DNA from: Papio anubis | Lineage: Eukaryota; Chordata; Mammalia; Primates; Cercopithecidae | Reading direction: 5' to 3' | Assembly (NCBI RefSeq): GCF_008728515.1 | Contig: NC_044988.1 | Location: forward strand, 27,734,998-27,798,997 | DNA length: 64,000 nucleotides | Part shown: positions 10,298-22,106 of the stretch, one piece after another | Position numbering within the stretch: position 1 is the stretch's first letter | Layout of the letters: each line of letters begins with the position of its first letter | Translations under genes and position numbers: made by a program | Notes under the pieces: generated by a model | Databases searched by the model: none | Seen by the model: only the letters and a program-made list of their open reading frames with translations | Told to the model about the DNA's origin: nothing

Positions 10298-11247
10298 CTT
10301 TTTCTTTTTTCTTTTTCTTTTTAAATTTTATTTATTATTTATTATTTATTTTTTTAATTATACTTTAAGTTCTAGGGTAAGTGTGCACAACTTGCAGGTT
10401 TGTTACATATGTATGTATACATGTGCCATGTTGGTGTGCTGCACCCGTTAACTCATCTTTTACATTAGGTATTTCTCCTAATGCTCTCCCTCCGCCCTCC
10501 CCCCACCCCATGACAGGCCCCCCGGTGTATGATGTTCCCTACCCTGTGTCCAAGTGTTCTCATTGTTCAGTTTCCACCTATGAGTGAGAACATGCGGTGT
10601 TTGGTTTTCTGTCCTTGCGATAGTTTGCTGAGAATGATGGTTTCCAGCTTCATCCATGTCCCTACAAAGGACATGAACTCATCCTTTTTTATGGCTACAT
10701 AGTATTCCATGGTGTATATGTGCCACATTTTCTTAATCCAGTCTATCATTGATGGACATTTGGGTTGGTTCCCAGTCTCTGGTATTGTGAATAGTGCCTC
10801 AATAAACATACATGTGCAGATGTTTTTATAGCAGCATGATTTACAATCCTTTGGGTATATACCCTGAAATGGAATGGCTGGGTCAAATGGTATTTCTAGT
10901 TCTAGATCCTTAAGGAATCGCCACACTGTCTTCCACAATGGTTGAACTAGTTTACAGTCCCACCAACAGTGTAAAAGTGTTCCTATTTCTCCACATCCTC
11001 TCCAGCGCCTGTTGTTTCCTGACTTTTTAATGATCGCCATTCTGACTGATGTGAGATGGTATCTCATTGTGGTTTTGATTTGCATTTCTCTAATGGCCAG
11101 TGATGATGAGCATTTTTTCATGTGTCTGTTGGCTGCATAAATGTCTTCTTTTGAGAAGCGTCTGTTCATATCCTTTGCCCACTTTTTGATGGGGTTGATT
11201 TTTTCTTGTAAATTTGTTTAAGTTCTTTGTAGATTCTGGATATTAGC
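10298..11247 (-). mobile_element. L1 (L1PA-type), antisense, 5'-truncated
   Basis: The plus strand starts with a T-rich tail (about 10298-10360), then L1 3' UTR ('ttatactttaagttctaggg'), then ORF2 antisense up to about 11247. The direct repeat caaaaggtg occurs just before the tail (10289-10297) and just beyond the truncated 5' end (11248-11256), a 9-bp target-site duplication. Similarity to the primate L1PA consensus is high, so this is the youngest L1 in the window. Confidence 0.95.
10567..11169 (-). pseudogene. L1 ORF2 C-terminal segment, open for 200 codons
   Basis: A single minus-strand frame of 200 codons covers the C-terminal end of L1 ORF2p and stops at the family's usual last residues (SLIGGN). 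The cysteine-rich C-terminal region is visible around residues 65-125 (HCWWDC near the start of it, then KSCCYKNICTC), a region thought to aid nucleic-acid binding and retrotransposition. The WIKKMWHIYTMEYY and FVGTWMKLE words are typical. Endonuclease and reverse transcriptase are absent because of 5' truncation, so the fragment is inactive although the frame survives. Confidence 0.9.
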
Positions 11248-11299
11248 CAAAAGGTGTTTTTTTTTCTGAGCTTCAGGAGGACACTAACAGCAGAGTAGC

Positions 11300-11510
11300 A
11301 TCTACCAAGTACCAGGCATTGGCCAGAGAACTTAGGAAGGATAAATCATTTAGTCTTAATAATAGCCTTGCAAGGCCACTGTTAAAAATCCCTATTTTAC
11401 AGGTGAGAAGACTGAGTCCTGCAGAGAAGTGTCTTGCTCAAGGTCATTCAGTTAAAAAGCATTAGCTCTGGCAGGTCTCCCTTGTTCTGAAGCTCTTTCT
11501 TTTTTACTGA
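11300..11510 (-). mobile_element. MIR SINE, antisense
   Basis: 'ccaagtaccaggcattggcc', 'ccctattttacaggtgagaa' and 'cttgctcaaggtcattcagt' follow antisense MIR order. The copy is diverged. Confidence 0.8.
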
Positions 11511-12140
11511 CTGTAGTGTCCCCTGGAGACTAAGTGATTTGCTCTGGGCCAAGGCCATCAGGGCTGATGAATGAGCTTTCAGTTAACCAAAACCTTTACA
11601 TATTTTTTTCACGTGAACATGTATGTTTATTTATGGGTTACTCCTAAGAAGAGAAGCTGAAGAGAGGCCAGAGATACAGGAGAAAATGAGGATGGTGGTA
11701 TTGTCATGGAGAGAGGGGAGTGTTTCTAGAAAGAGAGCCTGGTCACCTGTGCCAGAGGCAGCAGAGAGCCTGATAAGTTAAGGACAAGTGTCCTTTGTAT
11801 TTCAACATGTGAAGATCATTGGTGACCTTCAAAAGAAGTGTTAGGGAGTGATCCAATTAGAGTAAACTTCAGGGTAAATAGGAGGGCCAGGAGGTAGAGG
11901 CAGTACGTCTGGACCTTTCCTTGGAGAAACGTAGATGAGAAGGATGGTAGACATTCAGTGGCGACCAGGAGGGTGGAATGGTTTTCTAAAGACAGAAGAT
12001 ATTAGAATGTGTTTGAAACTGATGAGCAGGGTCCATAGACAGGAAGAAGATAGCAATGTAGCAGAGATGGGGAGCAATTAGGGATCAGAGTTGGCCTGTT
12101 GACTCAATTCTGTGTGATCTGATTCCTGCCCACGTTGCTG
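11511..12140. other. Unique or unrecognised old repeat sequence
   Basis: A purine-rich stretch (many 'gagaggggag'-like words) with no assignable family, open frame of note or exon border. Confidence 0.4.
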
Positions 12141-12144
12141 GTCC

Positions 12145-12560
12145 TGTCCCCTGATCATTATGCCCAATCATTCTTCTTTCTGTTCCTCCATGCTGAACTC
12201 AGTCTTGCTTAGCACCTTTGCATTTGTGGTTTCCTTCTTCAAGTCTGCTCTGATGTGACTTGCTTACTGGTGCCTATCCTGACTGCCCCATTTTTGAATT
12301 GTGACCCACTGCCCCTTCACATATATACTTCCAATCACCTTTTTCTGGCCTTTTTTAAAAAAATATAGCACATATTACGTTTTTTACATGGTATATAAGT
12401 TAATACTTATTATGACTTGTGATATTGTATCTTTTCCCTAGTAGAATGTGATCTCCATGATGCTGGGAATCTATATCTGCTTTGTTGACTAATGTATTTC
12501 AAGCACCTGGATACTGTGTGACTGGGAGAAGGACCTCAGTAATATGTTCGTTTGAATTGA
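12145..12560 (+). mobile_element. L2 LINE 3' region
   Basis: In sense order: 'tctgttcctccatgctgaac', 'agcacctttgcatttgtggt', 'tgtgatctccatgatgctgg' and an end resembling 'cacctggatactgtg'. This is the 3' coding end and 3' UTR of an ancient L2. Confidence 0.7.
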
Positions 12561-12604
12561 CTTAACTCTCCACTATTTGAAATTGCTTTAATCAGTTGTT
12601 TGCT

Positions 12605-12745
12605 TGCTTATTAATTGTTTGTCCCCCAAACAGAATGCAAGTAGGGAAAACAGGGACCCTGACAGTCTCATTTACTGGGGTAACCCCAGCACTGGAATTG
12701 GGTCAATACATAGCAGTGCTCAATGAATATAATATGTTGAGTGAC
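12605..12745 (+). mobile_element. L2/MIR3-type 3' end
   Basis: 'ttgtcccccaaacagaatgc', 'agggaccctgaca', 'accccagcactggaattggg' and 'catagcagtgctcaatgaat' match the common L2 3' terminus. It may be a second copy next to the preceding L2 or a duplicated end. Confidence 0.7.
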
Positions 12746-14001
12746 TGATGGTTACATCCCCTAACTCGACTGAACTCCCAGGCTCTAGACCTTTGGCTTG
12801 CCTTAATCACAGCTGATCCAAGACTCTCAACCTGGACTGTCAGTTTCCAGACCTTTGCCATGCTTTGTCCCTCTGGAAATTTCTGGAACTTCAATATTTT
12901 ACGGTAATACAAAATGTGGATTCTGACTTCATCTTATGCAACTTGTCATCATTTCACAGATATTATGCCTGTTTTTACTTCATATGAATTATTAATGTCT
13001 GTATTTGTTTAATAAATGTTGCTCAGAAATGAGGTTAATCATGAACTATTAGTGCTAAAAGGAAGTTTAGATAGTATTTAAACTTGTGGCATGTATAATG
13101 GTTAGTATCAGTCATGAGTTAACATTAACATCAGCTGTCTAATCATAATGTGAAGTAAAAACTTAAGAATTAAATATTCTAAGTATTAGATAATCTTGTC
13201 ATTAAATACTTGATGCTGGCATTGGATAAATGGAGAAGATTGATGGAATCCTGATACGGATATGTTTAAAAGTTATAATTGGTTTTAATTCAGACTTTAG
13301 CCCCCTTATTATAGGGGTCACATATTCTGAAGTTACCTTTTGCATAGTTTTCTATAAGGAATCTTATGTGGTTAATTTTTGAAGTTGTCATCCTATAAAA
13401 AACTATGAAGAAATCATTAAAAGCCTAAAAAATATGATTGTGGGTTAATATAAGAGGAGATTAACACATGAAATATCGCAGCCCTGTAACAATGCCTTTA
13501 AGAAGGTCACATTAGGCATTCTTTCTTTTTAACTCACTTTTACTCCAGAACTATTACATGAGTTCACAGGTATAGAGATTTAATAGAAACTTATTTGCAA
13601 AAACATGAGTTATAGGAAGATGAAGACAAATTGACTGTCTCTCACTGTTCTGCACGTCTAGGAATTTTAAGTAAAGCTACTTAGAAGTTTCCTGTGTAGT
13701 ATAATAAGATTTTAGAACATGTCACTATGCCCATTATTTTTCATTATCTGTTTAAGAAGTTCTTCTGGTTAATAAGCTTTCCATCACAGAACCTAGATCC
13801 TCTAGGAAGCTAATAGACATTCTTTGGAATGGTTGCCATGGCACTCAGGTGACTCTGCCTGTCACTGAATATTTCTTCCTGTGATTATTTTCAGAGGAGG
13901 GCGTTTAGCACAGAACTCTTCAGCCAGACGTAGACTGACTCCAATTCACTTTAAGGATGGGCAGTTTAAATAAGACTTCTGACCTGTATTTCTTCTCATA
14001 G
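12746..14001. other. Unique AT-rich sequence, nothing recognised
   Basis: No repeat family, RNA gene or exon candidate could be supported. Confidence 0.5.
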
Positions 14002-14518
14002 TGTATTAGTCTTCTATTTCTGCATAACACATCACCGCAAATTTAGCAGCTTAAAACAATACACATTCCTTACCTCACAGTTTCCATGGGGCAAGAGTCT
14101 GGGCACAGATCAGGGTCACAATCAAGGTTTCTGCCCTGGGCTGCATTCTCATCTTGAGGCTTGGCTGTGGAAGAATCTACTTGCATGCTCATTAAGTTTG
14201 TTGGCAGAAATTATATTTTTTTGTGGCTGTATGACTGAGGACTTAACTTTTTGCTAGTTGTAGACAGGAGTCTACCTACAGCTCTTTGCTGTGTGGCTGC
14301 TTACCTCATCAGGCCAGCAAGAAGATCCTCTCACTCCAACCCACCAAATCATGTCTTATATAATAGTTATGGGGATGACTTCCCATCATCATCTTTGTTC
14401 TATTCTATTGATTAGAAACAAGTCACAGATCACACCCGCCCTCAAAGGAAGGGGATTACACAAAAGCACACACAAGAGGAGGGAGGGTCACTGGGTCACC
14501 TTAGGGTGTATCTACCAT
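14002..14518. repeat. LTR-like ancient repeat (TGTATTAGTC... type)
   Basis: The segment starts TGTATTAGTCTTCTATTTCT and contains 'gcagcttaaaacaatacaca', 'cctcacagtttccatggggc', 'ccaaatcatgtcttatataa', 'tctattgattagaaacaagt' and 'ggaaggggattacacaaaag'. It ends near 'gtatctaccatg'. These phrases and the 500-base length fit a mammalian ERVL/MaLR-type solo LTR. Orientation and family are not certain by eye. Confidence 0.6.
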
Positions 14519-16924
14519 GTTCAGGTCTCTCATTCTCCCACCAGTGCCTTTTAGCCGTTGCATCACACCTTTTGATACAGTTAATGGTGACAACAAATGG
14601 AGGAATTTCAGACTTATTTTTTCTAGTTGTGGGACCAATTCATGTTCCATTTTCAAGCTTCTTTCTGTGTTCTGGGATCTCTCTTGGTTACTTTGGGTAT
14701 GGGAGAGAGTCCATGAGGATAATGGAGTTAAACAGAGAATTTGGTCTTGAGGAAGAGAAAGTTTGGTTCTAAGTTTTTGAGTAGCCATCATATGTGTTTC
14801 ATGGCATTAACACTATTTCCACTTGGTTTCTCGTTATGTCACCCAGGAAAGTCATTTAGGTTATAACAACAAATTGACACCCAGATGGCACACACACCAT
14901 CAAAGGAGTCCTACAGTCAGGGTGGGAACTGGTCCAGATGAACTCAATGAGCATGTCCTACCCACAAATTCCCCATTTTTGCTATAAAATTAGAAAGTCT
15001 GCCTTCCCATGCAAGCCAGTTAGGGGAGGATATGTTCTCTAGAGATCTAGTTAATGGAAGAACTATTTTTCACAATCTGAGAGAGAGAGGGAAAAAGAAA
15101 AACCCTAGGGTGAATCTTACTGCATTAAACTATAATGAACCTCAAGACAATCAAATAAGATGATAACAACAACAACAAAAAGGCAACCCTTCACGGTTTA
15201 AAAAACAGTGTAAATTTTTGGATATTTAAAAACTTCTCTCTCACATTTAGGGTGCCCATATTCTTGGAAATTATTGTGTAGCATGTTTCTGTTTATATTC
15301 TTTCTAATGACCTGCTTTTGAAGTGCCTTAAGAGATGCCCAGAGAGTGCATTAGTTTCAGAATAAAGAATAGGTCAGCATTGTATGAGGGTTTTGAATAG
15401 TGATTGGAAGGCACTTTTAAGCATTGACAGCCAAAATTACTGAGGTAGAAAACTGCAAAAGTAAAGGCATTATTTAAAATAATAACTCAGAATTGTCCAA
15501 GTTTTTTTTGTTGTTGTTGTTTTTGTTTTTTTTGTTTTTTTTTTCTGTAGGTGCTGCTCTTCTCCCACTGGCCTCAGGATTATAAGCTTTGGGGGCTTAC
15601 TGGCTGACTTTAGTAGGTAAATAAATATGGGCCAAGATGCCATCGGCTTTTGTGGATAGCAGTGTGCCTTAGGACATAAACACAAAATCATGATAGTTCT
15701 TTCTTTTCTTAGGGCTTGAAGCTTATGTTTCTATTTCATTCTCTCCAGGAGATTTGGCTGAGTCTTAAAGAGTAAATTTGTATAAATGGACAAAAGTGCC
15801 AGGTGCTTCTCAGAAATTCATTGGCAGATAAAGGGGGCAGCATGTTTTGTTTTTTTCTATTCCATAATTTTCAGGACATGTTTGTTTATGCAGTTTAGCT
15901 TAAGTTCTTTCTTATTCTTGTGTATTGCGATACACAAGATGAGTGTGTGACTCTTCATTTTTAATGGGAAGAGTGATAACATTAAAATGGAGAATATTGA
16001 GTTGAGTTTTATTTAATAGATTCCCCCGTTGGCTTTTATATCATCCTTTAAAAGTACTAACAGTTCCTAATGTACATTTGTGGAAAAAAAAAAAAAAAGC
16101 CAAAAAAGCCAAAGAAGCAAAAAACAAACAACAATAACAACAATAAAGCAGTTTATTTCCATGCAATAGAAAGACCCCTGTGGTCAAAATCCGAGACACT
16201 GCTTTTACTTTTTGGTCCATGCTTGTGGCTGAAGCTCAGTTTGTCTTCAGCATAACCACATCTATCACCAATATGCTTGCTGCTCTTCACTCACCTTATA
16301 AGCTTGTTTATATTTAGAATCTAGCAGCTGATTCTAGAAAAATAGTAACCTCATCTAAAGGCTTGAACAAAAATTTGGCATGACCTGTACTTAACAAATT
16401 GCTTTTTCCTAAACCTAGAATGACATCTAAATAGTAGTTAATGTTTGAGTCTCCCCCAGTATCCAAGTTAATCCCCTTATCAAGTAACTCAGATAAAGCC
16501 TTTTTGGACCATCAGGGTAGCATTGGATATACTGCCCAAAGAATGTGCTTAAGAATTAATCTGCTGAATTTATTAACAGAGAGTAATTTAGGCAGTGATG
16601 AACTCAAGCCCAGTGACATATGTTGCACTCTTGTATATTCAAGTTGCTGGTTGTGCATTGAGTCAAAACCTCTTAAAGTCATTGGGATATGTTTCAGATT
16701 TTAGTAATACTTTTCTAATAATATGTTTAATATTAAATTTTACAAAGAACAAATGAAAAGCTTGAGATATATTTTAATTAAATTAGCCCAGCAGAGGATG
16801 GTGTTTTAAGCTAATTGAGTCTGCAAGTGGCATATCTCTAAGCCTAATTAATGCTTGAACCCTAAGATTTCTTCAAGATTGAATATTAATTTGGCAACCT
16901 CAGTGTTCTCCATATCCACCAAGC
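14519..16924. other. Unique sequence with two homopolymer-rich patches
   Basis: No recognised gene or repeat family. A T-rich patch lies at 15500-15543 and an A-rich patch at 16083-16147 (a run of A, then CAA/AAC units). Short lysine-, asparagine- or threonine-rich open frames over these patches are compositional. Overlapping frames at 14501-14791 are not recognised. Confidence 0.5.
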
Positions 16925-17440
16925 CAGCAAATCTTTTTGGGCCTACTATGTGCCAGTAACAGTTCTAGGGACAAGGGATGCTGCAATGGTCAATTCAGAC
17001 AAGATCCCTCTTCCTGTGAAGCTTGTATTTCATTTGAGGAAGAAAATAATGAGCAAAAATGTAAATATTCAAGAAAACTACCAGCTGCAGTTAAATCCTA
17101 CGCAAAGAATTATTTAGGGCATCATGACAAAGAGTGATCAGACAGCTACATTAAACTGGGTGGGACGAGATGGTCTCAGTGAAATATATAGACTTTGAAC
17201 AAAGATCCCAGTGTCAAAAAGGAGCAGTCCTGGGAAGACATTCCAGCAGGAACAGTGGTGCAAGCTCGATATGTTTGAAGACAGGTACAGGCTTTTGTGG
17301 CCAATGTACTAGGAATGGGGAAAGTGGTCCCAAATAAAGACCATGTTGTGCAGAGCCCTATAAGTCAGAGGAAGGAATCTGATAAATTAAGCACAGATAA
17401 AACCCGAAGATCTCTGGAATGTAAGCTCCGTGAAGGAACT
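16925..17440 (-). mobile_element. L2 LINE 3' region, antisense
   Basis: 'ctactatgtgccagtaacag', 'acaagatccctcttcctgtg', 'ggtctcagtgaaatatatag', 'gggaagacattccagcagga' and 'ggtgcaagctcgatatg' follow the reverse complement of the L2 3' coding and untranslated region. Confidence 0.75.
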
Positions 17441-18507
17441 ATGGAGGAAAGAAACCTATTAGCAGGCTTTTGCTGTGAGCTGGTTGTTAGCATTAAATAT
17501 CTGTAACAAAGGCTGGTCATGTCCTATTTTTCCTTTTCAATAGGAGGAAAAACCAGGAAAAACATGTCTTAGTTTGACAATGGAGAAAGAGAATTTGATG
17601 CACTTTTAATTTATCGTTGATGTCTATCTAAACTGACCTTTGCACCTGGGTTTCTCTGTCATTTGTGAGAACTTGAACTGTAAATCATCATGCTTTATTT
17701 TAAAACCCTTGCTCAAGAACCAAGTTTTGGTCATGCCATTGTAAATTTGTTGCAAAGACTGATGTAATTTCTTGGAAACTTGACTTCAATGGATTGCCCT
17801 CTAAAATTAGGACATATTTGAATGTCTTCAAATGAGGCAGGTCTAATTCAGGTGAGAGTGAGAAGCCAGTTATTTTGACCGCTGGGCACCTCACCCCAGC
17901 TCTGTGGAGTCATGGTGGAGGTGACTATACTCAATACCTAGTGAGGATACCAGCAGGGACTGAGCATAGTTCCTTATGCTTTCAAAGAAAAATGCTGTTT
18001 TGTGGGCACTTTCTTTAATAATTAATAATAGAAGAAAATTAAATTATTGGAACTATAAAATTTGTTTCAAAATTGAATGTGTTTTTCATTTGGGATCTTG
18101 CTTGGGTCTGAGCAAATTGCCTGGCACAGTAAGAATGAACATTACTTGCTCTATAAGTGTGTAGGATGTTTTAATCTTAGGCATATTCCTGCCCGTCCTT
18201 ATGTTGGTCGTATGCAGTGTGACTGCCTATTTAAAACTCACTGTATTGTAAATTCGTGCTGCTCTTTATTATATTTAGAGACTGTTTGATTTTTCACTGA
18301 AAGCTGTCCCAAACTGCACAGTATCATGATTTGAACCTCTGGGAACTTTTTATTTCATATTGGGAATCCTCAGAAGCAATTTGCCAGCGTGTTCTAAAGA
18401 TAGGTTAAAAATGAATGAAAATGGAAAAAAATGGATTATGATGATTTATGTTTTACATTTTATGTTGCTTTTACATTTCTAAAAATACGCTCACGTCTAC
18501 CTTATGT
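17441..18507. other. Unique sequence, nothing recognised
   Basis: No supported exon, repeat or RNA gene. Confidence 0.5.
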
Positions 18508-18577
18508 ATATCCATGTCAGAGAGGTATTACAGCAAGATATCTCAGGATATCCATGTGAGAGAGGTATTACAACACA
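18508..18577. repeat. 40-bp tandem duplication, two partial copies
   Basis: The phrase atatccatgtcagagaggta begins near 18508 and returns exactly 40 bases later with one change (c to g). About 28 bases of each unit are alignable. Confidence 0.85.
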
Positions 18578-18579
18578 CA

Positions 18580-18668
18580 GAGGGAGAATTAGTTGTTAAG
18601 ATGACCTACTCAAGGTCATAAAGCTAAAAGCAACAAGCAGTCCACCAGTTTTATTTCGAACCTCCTCA
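18580..18668 (-). mobile_element. MIR SINE fragment, antisense
   Basis: 'gttaagatgacctactcaag' and 'ggtcataaagctaaaagcaa' through 'tttatttcgaacc' match the antisense MIR core. Confidence 0.65.
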
Positions 18669-18674
18669 AGAGTG

Positions 18675-18857
18675 TCAACTGTGTTCTCCAGTTTTGGGGC
18701 CAAATATGTGCATCCACACAGCCAGGGAGCCCTGTTAGAATGTGGGTTCCTGGATCCCACCCCAAGCCTCCTGAACCAAGTTGGGAGTTTAGGAATCTGC
18801 ATGTTTATACCCCCTCCTGAGCTGGTTTTTATATGCGTTAAAATTGAGAACAATTGG
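18675..18857. mobile_element. hAT-Charlie short DNA element (MER3/MER20-type)
   Basis: It starts near 'actgtgttctcca' and ends 'ttgagaacaattgg', which form degraded terminal inverted repeats of the CAGTGGTTCTCAA type. Inside are 'agccctgttagaatgtgggt', 'tcctggatcccaccccaag' and 'ggaatctgcatgttta', typical of these non-autonomous elements. An open frame spanning it (18596-18976, minus) is not a gene. Confidence 0.65.
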
Positions 18858-20160
18858 TGTAAAGAACAATTAGATGTAGTCAGGGTCAGTCCTTGCAAAA
18901 TTGTGAGACTGGGGAGGATTTCCTGTGACCCATTCACTTCCTGCTCTAAATCATCTTCTTCCCTCTGTGACTTCAAGCTTGTCCCCAGCTGTCTTCTATC
19001 AAACCCTCTTTGAGAAGAGGATGTGCAAAAGCCAGAAGTACCACTCCCTCATAAGTTTTCTGCTTTTTAGCAGAGAGAAAGTCTTAAAAAAAAAAAAAAA
19101 AAGAAAATCTAAAGGAAAATGAGGTTCTCCTTGAACCTGCAGAATCACCCTCATCTATTTCATTGCAGCCTCAGGTCAGTAAACCAGAGTAAATGAAAAC
19201 ACAGTAGACTCCCAGCACTCTCCTGCAAGATCCATGTTTCAAAACAACTGTAGATTGATAATGTAGGTTTTTGGGTGGGGTGCTTATGGGGTGCTTAAAC
19301 TTGCTGTCTTCCAGACTTTTCAAGTATAATTTTGCCATTTGAGCCAAAAACCATGTCAGACATTGGCCTTTAGTGATAAAGCACAGGCCTTATTTTTCTA
19401 GTGGGACCCCTGGATAGTCTTTGGAGAGGACCCCTAGCTCTGCCAAGGGTGTGGACACTTGAGTTGTGAGGTCATTCTTGCACATTCTGTTGCTGCTTGT
19501 GCTAACCATGAAGACAATGCATGCTGTTTCTATGTGCTGTGATTGCCAAAACCACAGCTGATAATGAGCTGCTTTCCAAATATCAGAAGGGTTTGTCATG
19601 AGAAGTTGGGAAATTATACTAATTATCCCTACCAAAATTTCCAGGGAAAAATCTTTAGCTTGACAGGAATTTAGTTCATAGGCTCTAAATAAGTTGTTCT
19701 TGGACATACAGAAGTACAGACACATTGCAAGGCCTGAGGCTGCAATGACATAGATGATGTGAGGATGACTCTGTAGGTTCAAATAGGGCCTTATTTCCCT
19801 TTATTCCCAAATGTCTCCTCTACTTCTCCAATAGATTTTGTTTTCTTTCTTTTTTTTTTTCTTATGAGTTGGTCTCTGTTAAAAAGCTACTTGGAATAAA
19901 AAGGTATAAAAACAGACTTTGATTTAATTTGCACTGGCCTTAGATGCTCTTGTTACTGAATGACTTTATAGACCAGGAACATTTTCCAACAGCACTTCTC
20001 TTTGCTAATGGAAGAACCCATGAAACCTAGCCAGACCCACCTGCTCCTATAAGGAACTAGACATAGACATGTTCATATTTAATCACCTTTGGAGATTAAG
20101 CCCTTAGTGTAGGATTCATTTGTTTGTTTCACTTTCTAGAGATGATTTTGCTGGAGGAGA
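18858..20160. other. Unique sequence with one unrecognised minus-strand open frame
   Basis: The stretch contains poly(A) at 19086-19102 and a 130-codon minus-strand frame at 19390-19782 that begins with a hydrophobic stretch. I do not recognise the frame, and no splice or poly(A) context supports it. Nothing else is seen. Confidence 0.35.
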
Positions 20161-20164
20161 TGTG

Positions 20165-20285
20165 TGGCACGTCTGAGCTTTGTTCTGCCTCTTACACACT
20201 GTGAGACATAGGGCAAGTGGACTTATTCTGCCAGTTCTTATTTTCATCATCTTTGATGGGAGAATGGGTTTAATCCATAGATCTC
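20165..20285 (+). mobile_element. MIR SINE fragment
   Basis: 'tctgcctcttacacactgtg', 'agacatagggcaagtggact' and 'cagttcttattttcatcatc' follow the sense MIR core. Confidence 0.7.
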
Positions 20286-20289
20286 ACAT

Positions 20290-20425
20290 ATGGGTGACAT
20301 CCTCAGATTCCTGGGGCCCATCCCAAACCAACTGAAATCATTTCAGAGTCCGGGCTTAGGGAATCTGTGTTTTTTGGAAAGCTCCCCAGTTGATTTTGAT
20401 GCTCCTCAGGTTTGGTGGCCACTCT
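20290..20425. mobile_element. hAT-Charlie short DNA element fragment
   Basis: 'agattcctggggcccatccc', 'aaccaactgaaatcatttca', 'ggaatctgtgttttttggaa' and 'gctccccagttgattttgat' match the interior of the MER3/MER20-type elements seen elsewhere in the window. It lacks clear terminal repeats. Confidence 0.6.
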
Positions 20426-20689
20426 ATCAGGTGATCTTTAAGATCCCTCTGGCTCTGATGGACTGGGAGGCAACATCTCTGTTATTTATCAGTTTGCCAT
20501 CTGGGATGGGAGAACATGGTTTGTTGCTAATCGTAGCCAACACTGCGTTCCAATTAACTGCTTTATTTCTGCCAAGTGCTATGGTTTATTCACTAGTAGG
20601 AAGCAGATTAAAGATCACAAAACATTTGCCTTAGGAGGCTTCTGAGCCTGACTTGCTTGTATTTCTCTGTTATATTCATGAAGAAGAGT
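20426..20689. other. Unique sequence
   Basis: Nothing recognised. The 114-codon plus-strand frame that covers this and the preceding element (20290-20634) is probably chance. Confidence 0.5.
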
Positions 20690-20970
20690 TGTAATGATGG
20701 CCGATACCCACTTAGTGCCATGTGCCAGGAACTCTTCTTCTATTAATAAGTACTTGATATATATATGAACTCATTTGATCCCCACAACTGCTGTTGTGAA
20801 TATTGTGAAGCTGTTATTATACCTGTTTTACAGATGTGGAAACTGAGGCACAAAGAGACTAAATAACTTGCTCATAGACCCACAGTTAATAAGTGGTGGG
20901 GCCAGGACTTGAACCTGAGCAGTCTGACTCAAGAGCCATGCACTCAGCCACTGCACCATATAGTCTCTCC
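20690..20970 (-). mobile_element. MIR SINE, antisense, nearly full length
   Basis: 'cttagtgccatgtgccagga', 'gaactcatttgatccccaca', 'acctgttttacagatgtgga', 'aactgaggcacaaagagact' and 'gacttgaacctgagcagtct' follow antisense MIR from one end to the other. This is one of the clearest MIRs in the window. Confidence 0.9.
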
Positions 20971-21291
20971 ATGGATAAGTTGTCATTGGCTTTTATGCTT
21001 TTAAAAGATGTCTAGGATTTCTATGCTGGTTGACTGGAAAGGTGGTTGGACATCACTCAACATAGGGCTGCAGAGGGGCCACAGGTTTGGCGGCAATTTC
21101 AGTGGTGTTGAAGTACTAGAAAACAAGGTAATGAAGTCATTAATGTGCTACATTTAATATAATTCTTGTAATCTTACATGAAGTGACACCTGTGGAGCTA
21201 GCACTTTAAGAAATCCCACTGGCATCAAGACGACTAGATGGCCAGGCAGCCAGCACCTTTAGGTTTCGGTATCTTTAGTTAAATTCCCCTT
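20971..21291. other. Unique sequence
   Basis: Nothing recognised. Confidence 0.5.
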
Positions 21292-21475
21292 ACTGGTGAT
21301 AATAACAGCTACCATTTGATGAATGCTTACTTTGTGCCAATCTTTGATTTTTACCAAAAGTCCTATCCATCTGCATTTTACAGATCAGGAAACTGAAGCA
21401 CTGAGAAGATGTGTAACTTGCCCACCATGCTACAGTTACTATAAGGCAGAGCCCAGGTTCAGTCCCAGCTCCCAG
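21292..21475 (-). mobile_element. MIR SINE, antisense
   Basis: 'taacagctaccatttgatga', 'gcttactttgtgccaatctt', 'cattttacagatcaggaaac' and 'gcagagcccaggttcagtcc' follow antisense MIR order. Confidence 0.85.
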
Positions 21476-21754
21476 GCCTTTGGATTTAAGCCCACATGCA
21501 GGACTGCCACATACTGCCACCCACGCCTTGCTGCTGCTGCTTCTTCATTTCTGGAGCTTCACTGTCGTCCAACTGTGCAGCTCCTTGGTGTAGCCGCACC
21601 AGCCCGAGCCTGCACACCTTAAACACCTCCTTCCATGGCATCTCCATGCAGGGATGGAGTGAATTTAAATGACTGGGACAGGGCCCTGCAGCCACTTTCG
21701 GACCCCGTGGAGTTTTCCTTGCCAGCTGTAGAAGGAAGAGGTGGCACTCTGTCT

Positions 21755-22095
21755 GTCGTTTTTTTGTTTTTTGTTTTGTTTTGTTTTGGTTTTTGTTTGT
21801 TTGTTTTTGTTTTTGAGATGGAGTCTCACTCTGTCGCCCAGGCTGGAGTGCAGTGGCACGATCTCAGCTCACTGCAACCTCTACCTCCTGGGTTCAAGCA
21901 ATTCTCCTGCCTCAGCCTCCCAAGTAGCTAGAACTACAGGCATGCACCGACATGCCCAGCTAATTTTTGTATTTTTAGTAGAGACAGGGTTTCACCATGC
22001 TGGCCAGGCTGGTCTTGAACTCCTGACCTCGTGATCTGCCTGCCTTGGCCTCACAAAGTGCTGGGATTATGGGTGTGAGCCACCGCACCTGGCCA
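21755..22095 (-). mobile_element. Alu (AluS-like), antisense, full length
   Basis: A T- and GTTTT-rich tail is followed by a complete antisense Alu ending 'gagccaccgcacctggcc'. Perfect 11-bp target-site duplication gcactctgtct at 21744-21754 and 22096-22106. Open frames on either strand over it are Alu artefacts. Confidence 0.97.
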
Positions 22096-22106
22096 GCACT
22101 CTGTCT

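Noticed and set aside
15500..15552. T-rich tract ending in CTGTAG/GTGCTG as a splice acceptor
   Set aside because: No open, conserved-looking exon or donor follows; T-rich runs ending in AG are common.
18596..18976. 126-codon minus-strand frame
   Set aside because: It spans a MIR and a hAT-type element in sequence with no exon signals.
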